Positions 1 to 10,680 of a stretch of DNA of 64,000 nucleotides are shown one piece after another. Source of the DNA: Cunninghamia lanceolata (Eukaryota; Streptophyta; Pinopsida; Cupressales; Cupressaceae); assembly GCA_027924645.1 (NCBI GenBank), contig BSBN01001807.1, positions 10,124,001-10,188,000 of the forward strand, in the 5' to 3' direction. The translations under genes and the position numbers were made by a program. The notes beneath the pieces are model-generated. The model saw nothing but the letters and a program-made list of their open reading frames with translations. It ran no database searches and was not told the origin of the DNA. Positions within the stretch are counted from its first letter, which is position 1. Each line of letters starts with the position of its first letter.

Positions 1-218
1 TGGAGACAGTTATCTTCTTACTAATGCCTCACCTAAAATGAAAAAAATGATTGATGATCATTTTCTAACCTACTCCTTTGACTTATATAGCAATATCTTG
101 AAGAGGGTGTGCCTCTTCGTAAGTGTCTTTTGGATCTTTAACAACAATACACAAAATATTAGTTACATTAAGCTCTAATGAGCCACAAATGAACTTGGGT
201 AACATGATCTAAGTACCC

Positions 219-3015
219 CTAACTCAAGTATGTATCAACATACTCCATAGCATTCTTCACCACAATCTCTACAGTGATCATCTTTTCTAAGCGTTCACTG
301 GCCTCTTCTAATGTTGGATCTTCATCCTTAGCTGCTTCCAAGGCCTCCTATAGTATCAGTTGGCATTCTTTTATCCATTCATTCTGACTTTTCAGATCTT
401 TATTGTCATTGAACAATGCAGGCACACCCTCCTTTGAGGCATCAATAAACACCTTGGCATCTGTTTGAAGCTTCTCATAATAATCTTTATGCTTCCTGAT
501 CAGGTCTTCAATAGTGGTAATGGCCTCAGTATCAGAAGTGTTTTTGTTTTGTATCTCTTGGATCATTTCCTGAAGCCTATCTTTTATCCTTTTACGTTCT
601 TGAATGGCAGTGTGAATCTTAGAGTGAGTGACCCAAAATTTGTCCATCCAGATCATCATTTTAGTGTCTCTTTTGGAATATTGTAGAGAGTGCATCAAAC
701 CTGGCCTAGATTATTTGAGTGTTCATCTGTAATTCCTCACACTTGTCCTTTACTTGGGAGCTTTCTCCTTGAGTCAATATTTTAGTAGGTTCTTTGAATG
801 TATCCTTAACTGTATCTCTTAGAAAATCATTTTCTTTACGCATCCTTTCATTGTTCAACTTGTACATATCTCGCTCTTTAATCAACATTTGAATCTGTGC
901 CCTATTCAATTTGGCTACATTTATGCCAATATCAGCTATGACTATAGGATCAATTTCACCCACTTTTAATGTCATCACATGACCAAATGCTTTCTCTGTA
1001 TCAATAACTGCAAGCTTCTTATGTGGGGGGTATAGAGCCCATATCATAAGAGAATTTTCATCAGGATTGTACTTTGTCCCAGTGTATACCTCTGTTACCC
1101 CTTCTAGACTGAGCTTGTGTTTGGCATCATTATTGTGTAAAAAGCTGTCAAAAACTAAAGCAGATCTCAAGTCTAAACCAGGAAAGATCATCACACCAAA
1201 TTCCTCTAGTAATTTTCTTCCCTTCTCTAGAGTCATGTTCTTTATTTCATTTTCCACATCTATTTTCAATGTGTTCAACAATTGCCTTTCATTGCTTGGT
1301 GTGACATCTGCAACTGATTCCCTTATTGCTTTTCCTTTGTGTTTATACAAAAAAAATTTAAACTCAGGAGACTAGATGAAATGGTCATCTGAAACAAAAG
1401 ACTTATAAGCCAATTGCCTAGCATATGTATTAGATGGTTCCCCAGCTTCTTGTTCTCTGGTTGGAGGTTAATATTCTTCAATCCTTAGCTTGGGGATCTT
1501 ATTAGGTTGGCTTTGGAGTTCACTTTCTTTAGCAAATTCCTCATTACCAGAGGATAATATTTTTACCTCTAGTATCTCCCTCATCTTTTGTTCAACTTCT
1601 TTATTGTACTCATCAATTGCCAAATCGGCCTCTGTTCCTTCCATGTTTCTGATGATATCATCATGAGGATATGGTATATGAACATATCTACGTAAATTCT
1701 ATTTTTTCCTTATAAAATCAATAAAACCTTCAAGATCAAATCCTTTCCTCGGTGCAGCCCTCTTCATATTGAAATGTGACAATTTATCCAAAATAAGGTC
1801 ATATCCTTCTTTTGAAACTACAGTAAAATCCCCAAAACACAATGTACTGGGCATGAATGATTGTTTGTCGTAAGCACTCAGATTCATGACATTGGAATAA
1901 TCAAGTTGCCTGACAATCTCTAGATATGCAATTCTGTCTAGCACAGTCTTGGGCAATAGGAAAGGTGTATCTTCAAAACCATAAACCCTGATCATAATGG
2001 AATCAAGAAAGCAGTAACAATCACCCCAATTACGAGTTACAGTTGATGGTCCATTGAAATATTTGGGCCTTAAGAATCTTTTGATCTCATTAGACAATGA
2101 ATAATAACAAGGGTGACCATAAAGTCTATACAATGTCTTGACAAAGTATTCTTCAAAATGAACATAATTAGAATTGACAAATCTACTGTCCCAAATGGAG
2201 GTCCACAATTGTATTGGTAATGGCTGACCATCTTTATCCAACTGTATGATTCTTAATTCTTCTGGCCACATTCCTAGCTCTTGTCCATAATACAGTGTCA
2301 TGTGCATAAGAGAGGAATAATGTTTAAAGCACATTGTGGGAGAACCATTCTTGATAGCCATTAGCCCTAAGTCAATCCCTCTAGAAATATGTGAAGCATA
2401 ATCAAAGGGTCTTGCATTGTGACACTGTATGTCTGCAACAATCACCATTAACCCTATAGACATCAATTCAGGGACCTCTGTTCCCATTACTTGACCTATT
2501 GAGTAGTAAGTATATTTCAAATAGGGCTCAAACAAATCAATAGGGAAGGGAGGTCCATCACTGTGCTCAAGTGGTACTAAGTTTCCATCTTCTCTAAGCC
2601 TATGTAATGGCAATCTCCATCCTTTGTAAGTAGTGTCCATTCTCCAGTACTCTTTTTCTAAATCCTCATGGACAATAGTCTCATCACATGTGTCGTCTAG
2701 GCTGAAGACTTCACAAAGTACATTTTTGGATACATGTATGAAAGGTTCTCCTTGCGGGTTGCAAATGGATTTCAGTTTCGGGTTATAATGGTTGGCCAGA
2801 AGTTTTATAAGGTCTATATTCACGAAGACCTTAGGAACAACCAGCTTCCCCAAATTGAAATTCCAAGGGTTACAAACTGGTTCAAATCTATTTCTCTGAC
2901 AATAATGAAACATGAACAATTCATATCCCCTGATGGGGGTCCACACGTTTCCTATATGTTTGCATTTATCTTCTAATCTTTCCACATCAGCCCTCAATTG
3001 TGCACACCTAGCCAA
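219..3015 (-). pseudogene. Decayed long ORF of unknown family (globular N-terminal part, coiled-coil C-terminal part)
   Basis: I do not recognise the family. Reading leftward, an open frame of about 438 codons (3015-1699) continues in the same frame past TAG at 1699, TAA near 1470 and TAG near 1374 to a TAG at 706. A shift then leads into a second frame (695-219) with one internal TAG at 348. The first open codon at 3015 is TTG with no in-frame ATG upstream; coding-like codons continue to about 3100 in another frame, so the true start is lost to a frameshift. The N-terminal part is rich in aromatic residues (motifs such as HVSKNVLCEVFSLD and YYGQELGMWPEELR). The C-terminal third is rich in charged heptads (for example IKERDMYKLNNERMRKEND) and looks like coiled coil. 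The several breaks and repeat-rich setting suggest a transposon-borne ORF rather than a host gene. That is inference; a distant link to plant mobile or transposon-associated domains is possible but unproven. Confidence 0.55.
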
Positions 3016-4409
3016 GCAATTGATCGATGAGGTCTTGATTCAATTTCCGTTCCTGTGCTTTTACTTCCTGCCCTATTTCAGTTTTTTACTTCTTATTTTT
3101 GGATTGAATACTTTCACTTTGTTGCTTCTTATTTTTTGTTTTCACAGAGCTTTCCATTCTATCTCTCTACAAGATAACAAGATTGAATTATAATTTATCA
3201 ATTGCAGGGATGTCTTGTATGCTTACTTGTATGTTTCAGGTGCATTGAATTCCTTGACCTCTGCATAATCTCATTCTTCTTTGCTACAACTCCTGAAAAT
3301 TCCTTTTGGTTCAATTCCTTTTCGATCAGAAATGTTCATATAAGACTTATTCATGTGGCCATTAATGTCTGCCACTGGAATTGAATGCAGCAGGTTTTTC
3401 AAATTTTGAAATGTTAGAGCGATACAATATTATTGCATTGGCAAAACTCTTCTAGTCTCAGGCCGATTTGTGTGCTTCATTAGGTGTCATCTTTGTTTAT
3501 ATGTTTATAACATGATCGCCAATACTAACTGAATGTCTTTTTGATACGAAGTGTCCCTTTGGTTCTCTCATTCAGTCGGGAAGACATATTAATACTCTCA
3601 CTGATATTGCACAACTGCCTTTTGTCTTAATTTTCAATTCCTAATGTTTCGGGGAGAACATCATTAAGTTTACCCAATATTAGGGTGATCTGGACTGTTA
3701 GAAATCCTTTCAAGCATCGCCCAGTGTCTTTTCGATAAATAATAATCATTCTAATCATCATCGAGCTAACATGTATCATCGCTAAGAGAATAAAATGTCT
3801 TTTCGACATATTTAGTCTTCCCGATATGTTTCCTTTATCGCTTTGTTCATATGGATAATTCGGTGGGACTCTCCCCGAAAACTTTTCTAGTCTTCCTTAT
3901 CGGAGTGACTTACATAGTCGAAGAGACCTAAAGATCCTACTCTGATCATACATGTCTCTCTGACATAATTGTTATCTTGTTTTATCGGTGAAAATATGCA
4001 TGTTCCTCCTTGAAAAGGTATCCATCAACATGACACATGAGCTCGGTGTGATTTGAGATTTTCACTCCGACTGGCTTACTTTTGTTGATGAGTTTTTCAT
4101 CGGTGAAACGTTATACAGTGTCTTCCCAATTATGTACATCTATTATCTTTGGGATTTTTGATCACTGTGACTTTAGTTATTTCTCCTCGATTATGTAGAA
4201 AAGTATCTCATAAGGAACTATGACTTGTTGATCGAAGAGACATGGACAAAGTCTTTCGGTAAGGATTAATTGTTCTTTACATTTTTTTCTCAACTGTGAT
4301 CAGGGAGATGCTTAGATGTCAAAGGCCATATTCATGGAATCATCAGTTATCATGGGTTATAAAATGGATCTGGCCACATGAATTTCTGTAATTTGTGAAA
4401 TCAAATGTA
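3016..4409. other. No gene seen; AT-rich sequence with recurring TCGG/TCGAT words
   Basis: Past the last traces of the preceding ORF (to about 3100) I see no coding region. From about 3400 to 4350 short words such as tcggtg, tcgat and gtcttttcg recur, giving the look of a decayed LTR or other repeat, but I found no matching partner in the window and no clear ends. Confidence 0.4.
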
Positions 4410-6947
4410 GTAAATGGTAAATAGGATTTTCAGTCCTAAAATGCCTTTCTTCCTTTGGACAAATGTACAAGATCCTAGGTGTCGTACGACTCTAAAGCCA
4501 TCATCTCCTCTTGCATGGCTAGTTGCCAAGACTCACTATCATCTACATGAATAGCTTCCCTCTAGGATCTAGGTTCATCGTCAATAATCAATAAAGAAAA
4601 TACACAACAAAAATCTGGTGGGCTATAACTATCAACTGGGTTCCATTGTCTTGTGGATCTTCTCAAGGGGAGTAAGAGATTCTTCCTCATGTTATTCTAT
4701 ATGCTCAACTTTTTCAGGAACAACAGAGTCTTCCTCATCTGAAATTTCACTCGAATCTTCTTCTTCTTCTCCATCTCCTATCCATTATTTTGTTCTTCCT
4801 GATGTCCCTTTTCTTACTATAAATCAAAATGCACTACCTCTTCCTTTATTTTTCTTCTAGCTGTACAAGATCAAAAATAGCTCTAAGTTCCCTAAAAAAT
4901 CACATCTCTAGAAAAGATTATTTTTTTGGTTAGAGAATCCCAAAGCTTATAACCTTTTACATTCTCACCATATCCAATAAATATGCATTTATGTGCTTTT
5001 GGATCCAACTTAGATCGCCTTTCCTTTGGCACATGAACAAAATCCTCACAACCAAAAGCCTTTAAATGTGAAATATAAGGTTTTTACCTATCCACACTTC
5101 ATAAGGTGTCAAATCAAGAGCCTTACAAGGAGATCTATTTAACAAGTAACAAGTGGTACTCCTGACTTCTGCCCAAAAGCATTTATCCAACTATGCATCA
5201 CTTAACATACTTCTAGCTCTTTCCATTATTGTTCAGTTCATTCTTTTTGCAATACCACTTTGTTGTGGTGTATATGGAGTTGTCTTTTGTCTTATGACAC
5301 CGGCATGCTTATAGAACTCATAAAATTCCTTAGAGAAATATTTCCCTTCATTGTCATATCTTAATATTTTTTTTTATCTTGAGTCCTGATTGGTTCTCTA
5401 CTAAGACAAGTTAAACTCCTTAAACTTAGTGAAAACTTTAGATTATGTTTCATAAAATAAATCTATGTAAATATGGATACATCATCAATGAAGGTAACAA
5501 AATAACAAGATTTTCTAATAAATCATTATCCATAGGCCCAAACACATATGAATGAATAATTTATAATTTCTCTTTCGCTCTATTACTTCCTAAAGGAAAA
5601 TAATTTATGTTCTGTTTACCAAACACACAATGCTCACAAAAATCAAAGTGCTCATCAGAATAGGAGAAACTGTCTAACAACTTTTTATTCATAATTATTT
5701 TAAAACCATTTTCACCTGTGTGACTCAATCTATGGTGCCACAACATACATGTATTTTTAGCAGTTTCAGTTACATTAGTTGATCTACAAATTGTAGTGGC
5801 CTCAAGCCTAAAAAGGGTTCCCATCCTTGTTCCCCTAGATACCACCAAGCTTCCTCTAACCAATCTGGAACCACACTTATTAAATGTTGCATGCATTCCC
5901 AAATCATTTAACATTGAAACAAAGAGAAGATTTCTAGCCAATCTAGAGAAATATGTAAAACACCAGGGAGGGTTTAATCCTCCCATCACTGAAACACAAC
6001 TATACCTTTCCCCGACCAACAATTAGATATGTAGAGTTGTCCCCAAGATAAACATTACCTCCATATTTCTCATATGTGGAGAAGCATTCTTCATGAGGAG
6101 TCATATGATACGAGCAACTTGAATCAATCAACCACTGTTCATTAGACATAAGATTACATGCAGAAAGTAAAACTTCATCACCTACATTTGAGGACTTTTT
6201 GGTGGAGGAATCCCATTATTTATTTGGGTTTCTGCATTCTTTCTTCACATGCCCCCTCTTATCGTAGTTCTAACACTTAATTTTGTTCTTCTTCACAGGA
6301 GTTTTAGACTGACCTTTTGATTCCTTAGGCAACTTCTAATCTTCTTTTGGTCCTCTTTCCATAGAATTCCCCTAACATTAAGAGCATCCATCAAGCTATC
6401 CATAGCCTTCTTCCTAATTTCTTGTGATAGCAGAGTTGCAACAAGGGCATCCATCTTTGGATCTTCGAGGTTAGCAGTGATAGCAAGAATGAAATCCTCC
6501 CAAGACTCAGGCAAAGAACAAAGAACCATAATAGACTTATCTTCCTCATCTATTTTAACATCCATAGAAGCTAACTAACTGTATTCAAGTGCTCAACAAA
6601 AGAATCACCCTCCTTTATTTTAAGGGAAAATAACTTTCTTGTAAGATAAAGTTTATTTACCAGGCTCTTGGCTTGATAGATTTCACCCAACTGCTTCCAT
6701 AAAGTAGGTGCAATCTTCTCAGCAAAGACATTCAATAGGACAGAGTCTACAAGGCATAACTAGATTGTTCCTTTTGCCTTTTTGTCCAATTTGTCCCACT
6801 CATCTTGACTGACATCATTGGGTTTCTTTTCTCTTGATACAACAAACCATTACTCTCTCATCAAGGAGATCCTCCATTTTTAGCTTCCACAACTCATAAC
6901 CCATTCCATTGAATTTTTTTGTCTAATCGATATGAAGATGCAACCAT
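4410..6947 (-). pseudogene. Copia gag-pol remnant of element C (gag, PR, IN, start of RT)
   Basis: The likely start ATG is at 6947, about 75 bp from the primer site. Gag is clear: MKMEDLL-like N-terminal signature (YELWKLKMEDLLMREQW near 6890), then SLPESWEDFILAITANL near 6520, a zinc knuckle ending GHVKKEC near 6250, and the protease site with DSSCSYHM near 6120 (the usual DSG has become DSS). The GAG-pre-integrase signature LWHHRLSHTGENGF lies near 5720 and a CEHCVFGK motif near 5630. The integrase core and its C-terminal KCIFIGYGENVKGYKLWD signature are near 5000, and RT begins near 4540 with SWQLAMQEEMMAL. There are many stops and shifts: the longest clean pieces are 5561-6022 and 6293-6565. 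The product cannot be functional. Confidence 0.8.
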
Positions 6948-7022
6948 GGCTTAAAATCAACCAAAACTCCCACTATAGCTCAAAAACACTCACACTTCCA
7001 CCCAAGACACAAAACTGGCCAG

Positions 7023-7034
7023 GATCTAATACCA
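7023..7034 (-). other. Primer-binding site of element C
   Basis: Minus-strand TGGTATTAGATC, a decayed version of the Copia TGGTATCAGAGC site that pairs with initiator-Met tRNA. It lies two bases inside the LTR end (7037), which fixes the LTR boundary. Confidence 0.6.
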
Positions 7035-7036
7035 AA

Positions 7037-7386
7037 TGTTAGAGATGAAGGTAAACAACTATAGTAGAATGGAAATCTGATTACAATTGTAACTATTAAT
7101 ATAGTGCAGAACCAAAATGGAGATAGTATGAAATCAACACAAAGAAATAATGGAACAAAAGATCAAACACCTAACACAGTGTTTATGTGGAGAAACCTTT
7201 TCAGGAAAAAAACTCCACACAAGAACAGATGCAATAGTTTGTATTACCTAGAGTTTACAATACAACACTATCAATCTCCTCTTCAGTCTTCAATCCAGTA
7301 GCGCCTGTAATACCCTCAACTCTTTTCATACACAATTGTAATACAATATCCTCATAAAGGGGTTATCTTTTGGGGCAAGACAAAAC
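7037..7386 (-). repeat. 5' LTR of element C, U5-side piece
   Basis: Starts (plus strand) TGTTAGAG next to the primer site. It holds a recognisable Copia LTR motif in which tgtgga near 7186 and tccac near 7214 form an inverted pair around AAACC...GGAAAAA. The remainder of this LTR continues at 14527 after element D. Confidence 0.6.
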
Positions 7387-7391
7387 AACAT

Positions 7392-8686
7392 TGTTGGATT
7401 TAAGGCATACAACTGAGAGGGGGGGGGGTGAATCAGTTGTATAAAACTTCTTGTTCTTTCAAACACTTGATTCTTCGTTGTTAGTTAACAGCATATCAAT
7501 TAATCATCCATGAAAGCATAATACATAAACACAAGAGTAGATAAACATCAACACATTGAACACCAAGATTTTGACGTGGAAAACCCGGTTAAGGGAAAAA
7601 CCACGGGGTGATTAACCCAAGGATTATTCTCTGTTAGAAGAATAAGAAAAAGAATGGCACTTGCTAATTAGGGCTCACTGCCCGTGCACACTGCTCACAA
7701 AGAGGCCCACTGCCTACAAGGAGACACACTGTCTACAAAGTGATAAGAATCACAATCTTGAACTGGAGAATGACATCTCTACCATGTCCGGATCAGTTCC
7801 ATTTAAGCCCAAAAACCTCTGCTCTGCCTTTCGCACTTCTCTTGGCTATGCCACACTCATCCACACAATCCACACTTCGAAATGAACTCACAAACCGTTA
7901 TTTATACAAGACATCGACTTAGGAACAAACATCTAAGTCGGCAAACAACCATAAGAGTATCCGCAAGATGAATAACACATCCGGTCGGCCACCACAAGAA
8001 CATTCGCAGGATGAACAACTCATCCGGTCGGCTAAACAGAGCAAAAACTTCATCCGGAAGAATATCTTCAATTCTGGGCTCTACTGTCAATGCGGACCAA
8101 CAACACAACCTCAACATGATCTAAGAACCTTCACAAGCCTACCTGAATGACCAGGTACATCCGCATTTCCTTTACTTACTGAAATCTCTTATCCTCCTTA
8201 TCCGGAACTTCAAGAACACTGTCTGTCGCCACTGTCATAATGCAAGAGGTACTTCCGGACCTACAAATCATACACAACTTGAGATGGCACATCACAAGGA
8301 CATCCCAAAGACTCCTTCCAATCCGCAGATTAGGATTATACAGTTCTGGACCTCACCGGACCTTTTTGTGGTCCTCTGTCACCTCTAAATACTTGCCGGA
8401 ACCGGTTCCACACAGACAGCCATAACTTCTTCAGGTCTTCATGCGGACCTCTGAAAACTTAACTGAAACATCTCAAGACTCATATCTGCAAACCCTTTAA
8501 TCCGCATCCTCCGGTTCTCAACCTATACAATACATTTGCCTTCTTCTCATCACTGTTCTTCACTGTTCCTGACTGAGGCTAATTTTCTCAATATCCTCAG
8601 CACACAGCTCATCCAATCCTTCTTGTCAATGCAATATGAGTATGTTGACATCAATGACAACACTGGTTCACCTCATACTTGCAACA
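7392..8686 (-). repeat. 3' LTR of Copia element D
   Basis: Plus strand begins TGTTGGATTTAAGG and ends ACTTGCAACA, so it has the TG...CA ends. It contains the same TATA-like site (7899-7906), GTGGAAAACC/CCACGG motif (7577-7606) and terminal G-rich hairpin (7409-7440) as the other copy. Short ORFs seen in it recur in the partner LTR only because the two copies are nearly identical. Confidence 0.95.
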
Positions 8687-9009
8687 AGCTCCCCCTTTGT
8701 CATTGATGGCAACATATGATGTGAAAAACCATCAAGACAAGAACTTCTCCTTTCTGTCACAGCTCCCCCTATCAACAACAACTTTTCACATGTCTTCTCT
8801 TCCTTTACTGCTCCCCCTTTGATCATCAACCACTTGTTTTTCACATGTCTTCTCTCCCCCTTTGACATCAATGGCAAAGGGCTCATACTTGCAATTTTGA
8901 CACATCAGAATCATACCAGCTACTCCCCCTTAGTAGCAGCTCCCAATTATCAATCCGGATCACAAGATATGACTGTGATATCCACCGGACTGATGCACAT
9001 CAGTGCATC
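8687..9009 (-). promoter_or_regulatory. Polypurine tract of element D and further PPT-like copies
   Basis: Read on the minus strand, a purine run CAAAGGGGGAGCT (8699-8687) abuts the 3' LTR and would prime plus-strand DNA synthesis. Further GGGGGAG-type copies lie near 8763, 8812, 8864 and 8924, between the pol stop and the LTR. Multiplied polypurine tracts are a described Sirevirus trait. Confidence 0.8.
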
Positions 9010-10680
9010 CTAGTTCATCACCGGAGGGGCCATGACCCCTAACTTCTCCCGAAGATATTCAAAAGAGTCCTTGGGAAGAGGTTTAGTAAGGATATCTGCA
9101 ATCTGATCCTTGGAGGGAACATACTCCAACCTGACTTCTTCCTTGTTCACTTGTTCTCTCAAGAAGTGAAACTTGATAGATATGTGCTTAGTCTTAGAGT
9201 GTAATATCGGATTCTTGGAAATATTAATTGCACTTGAATTATCACAGAAAATTGTGATAGGCTCCACATATTCAATTTTAATGTCTCTTAGCATCTGCTT
9301 CATCCATAGGATTTGAGTACAACTACTTGCTGCTGCAATGTATTCTGCTTCAGTTGTAGACAGAGATATTGCATCTTGTTTCTTGCTTAGCCAAGAAACC
9401 AATCTCTTCCCCAAAAAGAATGCTCCACCACTGGTGCTCTTTCGATCATCTACATCTCCTGCCCAATCTGCATCTATGTAAGTATGAAGAGAGAAATCCG
9501 GATCTCTAGGGTACCATAGACCATACTCAACTGTTCCTTTCAAGTACCTAAAAATTCTTTTGATTGCCATAACATGAGATTCTCTAGGATCAGCCTGGAA
9601 TCTTGCCACAAGACCAACAGCCTGCATTATATCTGGTCTGGTCTGAGTGAGATACAACAATCCACCAATCATTGATCTATACATTGTCTGATCTGCCTTT
9701 GGAGAGTCATCATCTTTGCTCAACTTACATTCGGTTGCCATGGGAGTGTTCATTGGTTTTGAATCTTCCATACCAAATTTCCTTAACAATTCTTTCACAT
9801 ATTTGGTCTGAGAAATGAAGATTCCTTTCTTTGTTTGAGTAATTTGCAGACCCAAGAAGAAATTCATTTTACCAAGCATAGACATTTCAAACTCACATTT
9901 CATCTGATTTGCAAAAGTTTTGCACATACTATCTCTTCCTCCAAAAATGATATCATCTACAAACACTTCAACAATCAAAATGTTTTCATGATCAATTTTG
10001 AAATATAAGTTACTGTCAGCAGTACCTTTGCTGAATCCAATCTGCACAAGATGCTTATCCAACCTTTCATACCATGCTCTTGGAGCTTGTTTTAATCCAT
10101 ACAATGCTTTCTTTAACTTACAGACCATATCATCATTGTCAGATAATTGAAATCCATCCGGTTGTTCAATGTAAATTTCTTCTTCCAGATCACCATTTAG
10201 GAAGGCAGACTTGACATCCATCTGATATACCTTGAAGTCTTTGAAGGCAGCAAATGCAAGAAATAATCTGACTGCTTCAATTCTTGCCACAGGAGCAAAG
10301 GTCTCTTCATAATCAATTCCTTCTATTTGGGAGTAGCCTTTGCAGACCAATCTAGCTTTGTTTCTGATTACTTTACCAGCTTCATTTAATTTGTTCCGGA
10401 AGACCCATTTGGTTCCAATCACATTTCTATCTCTAGGTCTGGGAACAAGATCCCAAGTATGATTTTTCTCAATTTGCATTAATTCATCTTTCATTGCTTT
10501 AGTCCAGTTTTCATCATTGCAGGCTTCATTTACTGTTTTAGGTTCAATCTTTGAAATCAGACAACATTCATCCTGATTTTGAGCAATATTCCTTCTAGTT
10601 TGCACACCTTTGCTTCTGTCACCTATGATCTGATCTTGAGAGTGGTTTAGTGTCACATACCTTGGAATTTTGGGAGTATC
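9010..10680 (-). CDS. gag-pol: Copia D pol, downstream block: reverse transcriptase and RNase H
   Basis: About 556 codons in the same frame as the upstream block; the two are separated only by the TAG at 10681-10683. RT signatures are [16 protein letters not shown], then [36 protein letters not shown] and the catalytic [11 protein letters not shown]. RNase H follows with a conserved [18 protein letters not shown] and [20 protein letters not shown], and ends [20 protein letters not shown], the usual Copia C-terminus. This enzyme set copies the element RNA to DNA in cytoplasmic virus-like particles. All catalytic motifs look intact and there is no further stop, so the block is functional-looking unless the TAG prevents its translation. 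The first ATG inside this block is after codon 8, so independent initiation is possible but unlikely. Confidence 0.95.
   Translation of the reverse strand, partial: DTPKIPRYVTLNHSQDQIIGDRSKGVQTRRNIAQNQDECCLISKIEPKTVNEACNDENWTKAMKDELMQIEKNHTWDLVPRPRDRNVIGTKWVFRNKLNEAGKVIRNKARLVCKGYSQIEGIDYEETFAPVARIEAVRLFLAFAAFKDFKVYQMDVKSAFLNGDLEEEIYIEQPDGFQLSDNDDMVCKLKKALYGLKQAPRAWYERLDKHLVQIGFSKGTADSNLYFKIDHENILIVEVFVDDIIFGGRDSMCKTFANQMKCEFEMSMLGKMNFFLGLQITQTKKGIFISQTKYVKELLRKFGMEDSKPMNTPMATECKLSKDDDSPKADQTMYRSMIGGLLYLTQTRPDIMQAVGLVARFQADPRESHVMAIKRIFRYLKGTVEYGLWYPRDPDFSLHTYIDADWAGDVDDRKSTSGGAFFLGKRLVSWLSKKQDAISLSTTEAEYIAAASSCTQILWMKQMLRDIKIEYVEPITIFCDNSSAINISKNPILHSKTKHISIKFHFLREQVNKEEVRLEYVPSKDQIADILTKPLPKDSFEYLREKLGVMAPPVMN

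Larger units (their letters stand above)
4410..7386 (-). mobile_element. Truncated Ty1/Copia element C (LTR split by element D)
   Basis: Minus-strand Copia remnant. Order on the minus strand: LTR (continued at 14527-14708), tRNA-iMet-type primer site at 7034-7023, gag, zinc knuckle, protease, integrase, and the first part of RT, which stops near 4410. The rest of RT, RNase H and the 3' LTR are missing, so the element lost its 3' third. Element D sits inside the LTR: the pieces 7037-7391 and 14527-14708 rejoin once D and one copy of its AACAT duplication are removed. The left limit is where RT similarity fades and is approximate. Confidence 0.75.

Noticed and set aside
3411..3425. tgttagag at 3412 as the missing 3' LTR start of element C
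   Set aside because: Similarity to the LTR at 7037 ends after eight bases.
7661..8150. Small ORFs shared between 7661-8150 and 13496-13985
   Set aside because: They are the same stretch of the two LTRs of D.
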